The notes beneath the pieces are model-generated. The model was not told the origin of the DNA. It searched no databases and was given only the letters and a program-made list of their open reading frames with translations. A program made the position numbers and the translations under genes. From Hymenobacter monticola (GTDB lineage Bacteria > Bacteroidota > Bacteroidia > Cytophagales > Hymenobacteraceae): a stretch of 64,000 nt of DNA. Of the stretch, positions 26,913 to 34,282 are shown piece after piece. The stretch is taken from the NCBI RefSeq assembly GCF_022811645.1, contig NZ_CP094534.1, positions 1,612,001 to 1,676,000 on the forward strand, in the 5' to 3' direction. Every line of letters begins with the position of its first letter. Positions within the stretch are counted from its first letter, which is position 1.

Positions 26913-29900
26913 TTATTCGACCACAAGGCGCTTGGCTACCAGGCCGGCGGCCGTGCGGGCCAGCACCGAGTACACGCCCGGGGCCAGGCCCGTGAGGGGC
27001 AGCTCCAGCGTTTCGGCGGCACCGGCGGCCAGCGTGCGGGTCAGCACGGTGCGGCCCAGGTTGTCGACCACCGACACGCTGGTGGCTTGCTGGCCGCGCA
27101 ATGCCACGGGCAGCAGCAGCGTGGCCGCGCCGTGGGCGGGGTTGGGGTGCACCGAGGCCAGCTTGGCCAGCGCAGCGGGCGCCGTGGCCAGCACGCGGGC
27201 CTGCGTGGTGAATTCCACCGCGTATCGGCCCCCGGCCGCAGCGTTGGCGGCCAGCGTGAGCGTGAGGCTAGCACCGGGCGTCAGGCGGGTATAGGTGCCG
27301 GTGAGACCGTCGCGCAGGTAAGCGGAGTAGCCAGTTGGTAGGTTGGCCAGGTCGTCTACCTGCAGGATGTAGGTGCCGCTGGTGGTGGCGCCCACGTGGA
27401 GGGGAACCACTACGTCGGCCCCCGTCAGCACGGGCAAGCCACTGATGGCAAGGCTTTCGGCGCCGGCCGCCAGGGCCAGGGTCAGGCCATTGGAGCCGGG
27501 CAGGAAATTGGCGTCAAAAGCACGGTCGAAACCGGCGGTGGCCCCGGCTTCCATGTACACCACGGCCTGGGTGCGGGCCGAGGCGTTGCCCAGGGCCAGC
27601 GTGAGCTGGGGCCGGGTGTCGGCCGCGTTGCGCTGGAAGGGCGTGGCATCGAAGGTGGTGATGCGCTCGGCGTTGGTGAAGGTGAGGCTGCCGGTGGCGC
27701 CGGCCGCGCTGGTCCGCACGAAGAAGCCCTGGCCCAGGGGCACCACGTTGGTGCCGCCGTTGGTGCCAATGCCACCCACGTAGCTGGCGTAGCTGCCGGT
27801 ATACTGGCCGCTGCTCTTGAATACGTAGAGCGCGTTGTTTACGCCGTTCAGGCGGCTGTTCTGTACCATCAGGTTCCAGTCGAGGGCCGAGGGGAAGGGG
27901 TTGCCGCGCAGGTGGTAGCCGCTTTCTGCCTGGCTGCCGCGGGTGAGGCCGCTGGCCACAATGGGCGTGGCGCCGTCGTTGGGCGTGCCCACAAAATCGA
28001 CCAGCTGCGAACCGTCGATGTTCACCGTGTAGCCGCGGCTCACCTGCATGACGTCGCTCAGCGCATTGGGCGAGAAGTAGCCCTTATCAAAATCAATGGA
28101 GCCGGCGCTGCCGCTGGTGTTCACGCGGGTTTCGTCGTAGCCGAACACGTTGGGGAAGGTGGCCACGGTGTTGCCCTGCGCGTTGTACAGCGGGTTCACC
28201 ACCGGCGTGAAGCCGCTGGTTTGCAGGTCGGCCACGGTGGTATTGCTCACCGGCGCCGAGTAGTGGCGGTAGCCCAAGCCTTGGTTCAGGCTGGGGTCGA
28301 TGTAGCGCTGCACGGTCACGTTGCCGGTGACGGTGCCGCCGCTCGACACGATGTAGGCCGTGCCTGCGGCGCTGGAAAGCAGCGTCAGCGTCTGGCCGCT
28401 GGTCACGAGCGAGTTGCGCACCGTGAGGCCGCGCCGGATGGCCACCGGGCCGCCAATGTTGGTGGCCGCCGTCGCGCCGGTGGTCAGGTTCGGGAAGGTC
28501 GTCAGCGTGCCGCTGATGCTTTGTGCCGCCGTGCCGGCCAGCGTCACGCGGCCCGTGCCGGTGCCCGAGAACGTGACGGTGGCCGAGTTGTTCACGATGT
28601 TGCCGCTCACGCTCAGCACCGAGCCATCGGCCAGGGTAAGGGTGGCGCCCGTGTTCAGCGTCACGGCGTTGGCCAGCTGGTTGCCGGTCACCACGGGGTC
28701 GTTGGTCACGTCCGGAATGATTACGTTGTTGGCGGCGGTGGGTACCTGGGCGGGCGTCCAGTTAGCGGCCGTGCCCCAGTCGGTGCTCACCGAGCCGTTC
28801 CAGGTCAGCAGCGTTGCAGCTGAAATGAAGGCCGACAAACCCGACAGGTTCGTGCCCTGGCCAATGCGCCCGGCATTGCTCACCGTGAAGTTGAACGGGC
28901 TGCCAAAATCACCCACGATGTATAGGTTGTCGTTGGCGCTGGCTGAGGAGGCCGCCGTGGCAATGAAGCCCTGGTTGGTGGTGGTGCCGGGCGTGTTGTA
29001 GATGTCGAAGTCTCCCCCGGTAGTCGTGCCGGTTCCCGTCACGAAATAAGCCGGGCCGCTCACCACCCCGCCGTTGGGGTTGGTGGCCTGCGTGAAGCTG
29101 CCGTTCGACGAGTCAAACACGTACTGCGCGGTGGTGTTGGTGCCGCTTTGGTTGTTGGTGTAGGCCGTGGCCGAGTACGTGCCGACCGTCCCGTTCAGGT
29201 TGGGGTCCATGCTGGCCACGGCGCCGGTGTTGGGGTCGAGGCGGTAGTTTGCGTTGTTGGTGCTCACCACTCGAATGCGGTCCACGGTCGGGTTGAAGTC
29301 GAAACCCACCTGCGAGGTGCCCGCGCCCAAATCCAGCCGAATGGCCGAGCCCACGGCCGTGAGGTTGCCCGTGGTTAGGTTCACGGTGTAGAGTTGGGCG
29401 TTGTTCGTGGGGCTGGCCAGCGCCGGGTCATAGCCCAGGGCGTACAACTGCGCATCGGCTGGCCGGAAGTCCACGCCCACCACGGTTTGGCCGGTGGTAA
29501 TGCCGCCGCCAAAGTTCACGGCCGTGCGGATGACGCCTGGGCTGCCCGAGTCAAACGAAATCAGGTTGCCGCCAGCTACGCCGTACAGCAGCCGGCCCGT
29601 GAGGGCCGCCGTAGCGTTGGGCGTCGAATTTGGCGCAAGCAGCACCGAAATGTCGCGTAACACCAGCCCCGTGCCAATGGCGCCCAGGTCAGTAGCGGCC
29701 TGGTCGGTAGTAGCCGTGGTGCTGAAAGGGGCCAGACGGTACAGGCGGCTGGCAGCCTGCCCGTTGGGCACCGCGGTCAGGTAGCCGACGTTCGCCGTGC
29801 CATCAAAATAAATGTCAAAGTCGTTCTGCGCATCGATGGCTCCGCCCACGCCTGACCCGTTCACCCCGGTCAGCGAGCGCGAAACTTCCTGCGTGCCGTT

Positions 29901-31403
29901 GTTGGGTGGGTTCTGGTAGTTGATGAGGCCCAGCGCGTGGTCCAGCGTGTACAGGAAGGTGGTGGTGGAACCCGCAAACGAGTTGACGTAGGCACCGGTG
30001 CCCACCGTGGGGTTGGCACCGGCGTTGGGGTTGCTGGCCGCGTAGGCAATGTTGCCGTCGGGGGCAGCAATGGCGCCGTTGGTGGGGTTGAGGCGGTAGT
30101 TGCGGTCATTGGTGCTCACCACCCGGATGCGGTCCACCGTGGGGTTGAAGTCAAAACCGATGCTATTGGTGGCGTTGCCCAGGTCCAGGGGAATGGTGGT
30201 GCTGCCCGGCACCTGCGTAGCCACGCCCGTGTTCCGGTCAATGGTATACAGGTTGGCGCTGGGCGAGCCCGCGGCGGCCGTAAAGTCATAGCCCAAGCCA
30301 AAAAGCTGGCCGGTGTTGGGCCGGAAGTCGGTGCCTACCAGCGTCTGGCCCGCGGCCAGGCCCGTCACCGGGGCCGCGCTGCGTATGATGGCCGGGTTGT
30401 TGGTATCGAAGCTGACGAACACGCCCTGCGCCGTGACGCCGTAGGCCAGCTGGCCCGTAAGGGCGCCGGCCGGCGCGGCGGCAATGTCGCGGATTTCAAA
30501 CGGCGTGCCGGCGGGCACGGTGTTGCCGCGCCGCGTGGCCGCGCCCGTGCTCAGGTCCAGCGAATAGAAGTTGGTGCCGCCGGAGTTGTTCACTTCCGTC
30601 AGAAACGCCTGGTTTTGCTGGGTGTCGGGGTTGTAGTAAATGTCCATGTCGATGGCGCGCACCACGCTGGTGGGGAAGCCATTGAACGTCACGGGCAGCT
30701 GCGCCGTCAGCGTCCCGCTGTTCGGCGGATTTTGAATGGACAGAATATTGGTGCCCCCCGTGGTGAGGTTCAGTTCGTCGTAGTCGTAGAGCGTGGTGCT
30801 GGTAGCTCCGGCAAAAGAGTTGGTGTAAGCCACCGTGCCCACGCCGGGGTTGGTTGGGCTACCGCCCGCATAGTTCAGCGAACCATCGGTGTTCGAGAGC
30901 ACACCCGTGGCGGGACTTACCCGAATATTCGCCTCGTTGGTGCTCACCACTCGGATGAGGTCCACGGTCGGGTTAAAGTCAAACCCGATGCGGTCGGTGT
31001 CCGTGCCCAGGTTAAACGTAAAGGAGGCGGCCACGGGCGTGGCCATGCTGGTGGCCGGATTGAGGGTGTAAAGCTGCACCGCGGTGGTGGCGGCATTGTA
31101 GCCCAAGGCGTACAGCTGCCCGGTAGCGGGGCGGAAATCGATGCCCACCAGCGTCTGGCCCGCCGCCACGCCCGTGATGGGGGTGTTGATGAAGGGCGCA
31201 AAGCCGGTGCCGGCGTCGATGGTCACCAGCCCCTGCTGGCCGTTCACGAACGGACCTACGGAGGCCGTGAGGGTGCCCAAGCCATATACGGTCTGGGCTT
31301 GCGCGTCGGCTGCTCCCAAGAGCAGTGCTAGGCCCGCCGCAGTACCCAGCAGACGACGAAACTGCCGGCCCGTTGCCGGCAGTGAAAGTAGGGGTTTGGA
31401 CAT
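26913..31403 (-). CDS. Giant T9SS-secreted protein with three DUF4394 modules
   Basis: A 1496-residue protein with a signal peptide (RRLLGTAAGLALLLGAADAQAQ). Three DUF4394 modules lie at about 40-320, 325-605 and 610-870. Each has a block like GQTLVGIDFRPATGQLYALGY, then IGFDFNPTVDRIRVVSTN and YRLNPTNGAI. A beta-helix or Ig-like region (about 890-1050) and a T9SS type A C-terminal domain (HPNPAHGAATLL ... GVYSVLARTAAGLVAKRLVVE) follow. DUF4394 repeats look like propeller-type beta proteins that may bind carbohydrates. It probably attaches to the cell surface through the T9SS. It is the longest gene in the window and is monocistronic. Confidence 0.9.
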   Translation of the reverse strand: MSKPLLSLPATGRQFRRLLGTAAGLALLLGAADAQAQTVYGLGTLTASVGPFVNGQQGLVTIDAGTGFAPFINTPITGVAAGQTLVGIDFRPATGQLYALGYNAATTAVQLYTLNPATSMATPVAASFTFNLGTDTDRIGFDFNPTVDLIRVVSTNEANIRVSPATGVLSNTDGSLNYAGGSPTNPGVGTVAYTNSFAGATSTTLYDYDELNLTTGGTNILSIQNPPNSGTLTAQLPVTFNGFPTSVVRAIDMDIYYNPDTQQNQAFLTEVNNSGGTNFYSLDLSTGAATRRGNTVPAGTPFEIRDIAAAPAGALTGQLAYGVTAQGVFVSFDTNNPAIIRSAAPVTGLAAGQTLVGTDFRPNTGQLFGLGYDFTAAAGSPSANLYTIDRNTGVATQVPGSTTIPLDLGNATNSIGFDFNPTVDRIRVVSTNDRNYRLNPTNGAIAAPDGNIAYAASNPNAGANPTVGTGAYVNSFAGSTTTFLYTLDHALGLINYQNPPNNGTQEVSRSLTGVNGSGVGGAIDAQNDFDIYFDGTANVGYLTAVPNGQAASRLYRLAPFSTTATTDQAATDLGAIGTGLVLRDISVLLAPNSTPNATAALTGRLLYGVAGGNLISFDSGSPGVIRTAVNFGGGITTGQTVVGVDFRPADAQLYALGYDPALASPTNNAQLYTVNLTTGNLTAVGSAIRLDLGAGTSQVGFDFNPTVDRIRVVSTNNANYRLDPNTGAVASMDPNLNGTVGTYSATAYTNNQSGTNTTAQYVFDSSNGSFTQATNPNGGVVSGPAYFVTGTGTTTGGDFDIYNTPGTTTNQGFIATAASSASANDNLYIVGDFGSPFNFTVSNAGRIGQGTNLSGLSAFISAATLLTWNGSVSTDWGTAANWTPAQVPTAANNVIIPDVTNDPVVTGNQLANAVTLNTGATLTLADGSVLSVSGNIVNNSATVTFSGTGTGRVTLAGTAAQSISGTLTTFPNLTTGATAATNIGGPVAIRRGLTVRNSLVTSGQTLTLLSSAAGTAYIVSSGGTVTGNVTVQRYIDPSLNQGLGYRHYSAPVSNTTVADLQTSGFTPVVNPLYNAQGNTVATFPNVFGYDETRVNTSGSAGSIDFDKGYFSPNALSDVMQVSRGYTVNIDGSQLVDFVGTPNDGATPIVASGLTRGSQAESGYHLRGNPFPSALDWNLMVQNSRLNGVNNALYVFKSSGQYTGSYASYVGGIGTNGGTNVVPLGQGFFVRTSAAGATGSLTFTNAERITTFDATPFQRNAADTRPQLTLALGNASARTQAVVYMEAGATAGFDRAFDANFLPGSNGLTLALAAGAESLAISGLPVLTGADVVVPLHVGATTSGTYILQVDDLANLPTGYSAYLRDGLTGTYTRLTPGASLTLTLAANAAAGGRYAVEFTTQARVLATAPAALAKLASVHPNPAHGAATLLLPVALRGQQATSVSVVDNLGRTVLTRTLAAGAAETLELPLTGLAPGVYSVLARTAAGLVAKRLVVE

Positions 31404-31564
31404 GAGGTAAGGAGTAAGGATGGAACGATACGGAAGGCAGGCGGACAGACTATATAGCAGCCCGCCTGATTCCCTACGTCAGCCTTCTTACTCTCGGATT
31501 CGCCATTACATCGTTTTAATCCCGAATTAATTCCGGCTCCGAACGCTCCACCTCCTTTTCCTGT

Positions 31565-33004
31565 TCAGCGGCTCCGAATGGCACGCATCATGTTGGCGAG
31601 CGCCGCCGCCGGGTAGGCCTTGCCGCGCGACACCACCGCGTCAATCTGCCGGATGTTGGCAATGTTTTCGAGCGGATTGGCCGTCAATAGAACCAAATCG
31701 GCATCGCGGCCTACGGCAATGGCCGCCGTGCGCTCCGCCACGCCCATAAACTTCGCGCCATTGATGGTGGCAGCCTGCAGGGCCTGCAAGGGCGTGAGGC
31801 CCGCCTTGACCAGCAGAATAACTTCTTCCTGCAACGAAGCCCCCGGGTAAATAAAGGAGTTGAACGGCCCGCTGTCGGACCCGGCCAGGATGCTGACGCC
31901 GGCTGCCTGCAGCTGCGGCACCAGGCTCATAAACTTGGTTTCGAGCTTTTGGCTGAACTCGCGGGCGGCCAGCGGCTGCTGCCGGGCGCTGGCCAGCCGC
32001 CGCGCATAAGTGGCCTGAATCTTCGGGTCGATGTAGGCGCGCAAGGTGTCGCGGGCGTGGTCGTTGGCGGGCAGCTCGGCCAGGGTTTTGCCGATGTGGA
32101 GCGTGGGCACCACGGCCGTATGGCGCTTGGCCATCAGCTTGAAAATGCGGCTGGCCGCGGCTGGGCTGTAGGTGTCGTACACGGCCGGCAGCACGGCAAA
32201 CAGCCCCAGCGGCTTGGGCGTTTTCAGGCTGGCGCGCACCAGCGCCGTCAGGCTATCTTCCTTGCCGGAGCAGGCCTTGAACACGTAGTACAGGTGCTCG
32301 GTGGCGTCGAGGCCGCGCTTCACGGCCGCGCCCAGCGTCACGGAGTAGGGCATGTGACCGGTGGTTTTCAGGCCGCGCCGCTGGGCCTGCGCAATGGTGT
32401 TCAGGTAGGCTTCGCCCGAAATCTTGCTGTCGTAGAGCTTCACGTAGTCCACCTTCAGCCGCTGCAGCGAGTCCAGGGCCTTGCCAACTTGTGCCGGCGT
32501 TTCCACCTCCAGCGAGCCGGGCCAGTAGGCGCCGGGCCCGTCAATCTTGGGGCCCGAGGTAAAGATGCGCGGGCCGGCGATGCGGCCGGCCTCCATTTCC
32601 TGCCGCCACTGCCGGATGCTGGGCGTCAGGTCGCCGCCGCAGTCGCGCACCGTCGTGATGCCGTGGGCCAGGTACAGCGTGAGGCTCTTCTTGTTGGCCG
32701 CGGCCAGGCTGTCGCCGCCCCGGAAGTGCACGTGCATGTCCCACAGGCCCGGAATGAGGTAGCGGCCGTTGCCGTTCACGTACTGCTTGGCGGCGTAGCT
32801 GTCCTTATCGGCAGTTTGCACCTCCACAATCTTGCCCTTCGCAATGGCCACTACCTGGTTGGGCTGCAGCTTGCCGGTGGCCACGTCGATGATGGTGACG
32901 TGGTTGATAACCACGTCGTAAATCGGCAGCTTGGTGGGGCGGCGGGCGCAGCCCGCCAGCACAGCGGCCAGGCTCAGGCCAAACAGAACTCGGTTGAAAT
33001 GCAT
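31565..33004 (-). CDS. Amidohydrolase family lipoprotein
   Basis: A 479-residue metal-dependent hydrolase. The lipoprotein signal is LFGLSLAAVLAGC. The first metal site is MHVHF within LIPGLWDMHVHFRGGD; later ligands include HMPYS, TLHIG and the Asp in LAGSDSGPFNS. The C-terminal beta segment has AAIAVGRDADLVLLTANPLENI. The overall arrangement resembles imidazolonepropionase-like or prolidase-like amidohydrolases; substrate unknown. ATG 33004 is chosen because it gives the lipobox. The promoter box TACCTTTG lies 25 nt upstream. Confidence 0.88.
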   Translation of the reverse strand: MHFNRVLFGLSLAAVLAGCARRPTKLPIYDVVINHVTIIDVATGKLQPNQVVAIAKGKIVEVQTADKDSYAAKQYVNGNGRYLIPGLWDMHVHFRGGDSLAAANKKSLTLYLAHGITTVRDCGGDLTPSIRQWRQEMEAGRIAGPRIFTSGPKIDGPGAYWPGSLEVETPAQVGKALDSLQRLKVDYVKLYDSKISGEAYLNTIAQAQRRGLKTTGHMPYSVTLGAAVKRGLDATEHLYYVFKACSGKEDSLTALVRASLKTPKPLGLFAVLPAVYDTYSPAAASRIFKLMAKRHTAVVPTLHIGKTLAELPANDHARDTLRAYIDPKIQATYARRLASARQQPLAAREFSQKLETKFMSLVPQLQAAGVSILAGSDSGPFNSFIYPGASLQEEVILLVKAGLTPLQALQAATINGAKFMGVAERTAAIAVGRDADLVLLTANPLENIANIRQIDAVVSRGKAYPAAALANMMRAIRSR

Positions 33005-33029
33005 GCGGGAAGCGGCAAACGGCCAGCGG

Positions 33030-33037
33030 CAAAGGTA
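33030..33037 (-). promoter_or_regulatory. TAnnTTTG promoter box of the amidohydrolase gene
   Basis: TACCTTTG on the minus strand, 25 nt upstream of ATG 33004. A TTTTG lies a little upstream but with less than the usual 19-21 nt spacing. Confidence 0.5.
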
Positions 33038-33082
33038 GGCCGGCCGCAAAACCAATCAACGGCCAAGGCTAGAAGCCGAAAC

Positions 33083-34009
33083 TCAGCGCCAGCGCACTTT
33101 GGCCCCGGCGTTGGTGGCGTGCAGCCGGGCCGGCACGCTGGCCAGAATGAGGTCGCGCAGGGCCGTGAGCAGCGTGGTGCGCACAAAGCCATGGTGCACT
33201 ACCAGGCTCACCTCGCGTACGGGGGCCGGCTCGGCAAAGCGCTTGAGCAGCCGGTTGTGGTCTACTTCGTCAAGCACCGCCAGCTCCGGCACCAGCGTGT
33301 AGCCGTGGTGCCGGCGCACCAGCTCCTTCAGCGTCTCAATGGAGCCGCTTTCGTACGTCACCGCCTCGGTAGGCGAAGCCAGACCGCAGAGGTTCAGCAC
33401 TTGGTTGCGGAAGCAGTGGCCCTGCTGCATCAGCCACAGGCCGGGCTGGCGCAGGTCGGTGGGCTGCACGGTGGCGGCCGCCGCCAGCGGATGGGTTTCG
33501 GAAGCCAGCAGCAGAAACGGCTCGTTCAGCAAGGGCAGCTCGTGCAGCTGCCGGTCGTCAAGCGGCGTCACGAGCAGGCCCACGTCGAGCCGGTGCTCCT
33601 TGAGCTGCTGCATAATTTCCTCGGAGCGCAGCTCTTCCACCCGCACGCGTAAATCGGGATAGGCCGCCGTCAGGCCCACCAGAAAGCGCGGCACCAAGTA
33701 GGGCGCCAGTGTGGGAATGACACCCAACCGCAGTTCGCCCACTACCTCGCCCTTTTCCACCTGCACCAGCTCGCGCAGCAATTGGGCCTCGCGCAGCACC
33801 AACCGGGCCTGGGCAATGACCTTGGCGCCGATGGCCGTGGGCTCGGCCCCGCGCTGGGTGCGGTCGAAAAGCAGCACGCCCAACTCCTCTTCCAGCTTCT
33901 GCACCTGCACGCTCAGGGCGGGCTGGCTCACGCAGCTTTTCTCAGCGGCAAGGCCGAATTGGCGGTGGGTGTCGAGGGACACCACGTAGCTGAGCTGCTG
34001 CAGGTTCAT
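33083..34009 (-). CDS. oxyR: Hydrogen-peroxide-responsive LysR regulator OxyR
   Basis: A 308-residue LysR-type regulator with an N-terminal winged HTH (LSYVVSLDTHRQFGLAAE, CVSQPALSVQVQKLEEELG) and a LysR substrate domain. The redox motif GHCFRNQVLNLC places cysteines at residues 199 and 208, the same positions as the reactive pair in Escherichia coli OxyR. It therefore likely senses peroxide by disulfide formation and controls antioxidant genes elsewhere. A TATCTTTG box ends 4 nt before the ATG. No katE/ahpC genes are adjacent. Confidence 0.93.
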   Translation of the reverse strand: MNLQQLSYVVSLDTHRQFGLAAEKSCVSQPALSVQVQKLEEELGVLLFDRTQRGAEPTAIGAKVIAQARLVLREAQLLRELVQVEKGEVVGELRLGVIPTLAPYLVPRFLVGLTAAYPDLRVRVEELRSEEIMQQLKEHRLDVGLLVTPLDDRQLHELPLLNEPFLLLASETHPLAAAATVQPTDLRQPGLWLMQQGHCFRNQVLNLCGLASPTEAVTYESGSIETLKELVRRHHGYTLVPELAVLDEVDHNRLLKRFAEPAPVREVSLVVHHGFVRTTLLTALRDLILASVPARLHATNAGAKVRWR

Positions 34010-34013
34010 AGCG

Positions 34014-34021
34014 CAAAGATA
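34014..34021 (-). promoter_or_regulatory. TAnnTTTG promoter box of oxyR, next to the start codon
   Basis: The minus strand reads TATCTTTG, then CGCT and ATG. Transcription would start at or within the start codon, giving a leaderless or nearly leaderless mRNA. Confidence 0.5.
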
Positions 34022-34282
34022 AGCTGGCGTTATATAATGCTTTGTAATATTTGGTTTAGTTATGAATTAACTGTGTTCCGAAAACGTGGCCCACTCCCGT
34101 CATCAGGGGCAAGCCAGGTAAACCGAAAGTCGAACCATGAGGGCCAGTTGACTGCATTATATTCACCTTTCCACCTAAGAAAGTGCAGAGGAGAAGGTGC
34201 CTATGAAAACAAAGGGAACCCCGCCGAACCATCGCCCTGGGCCACTGGTCGCTCTTTCCACCGCCTGTCCGACCTTTGCGCC

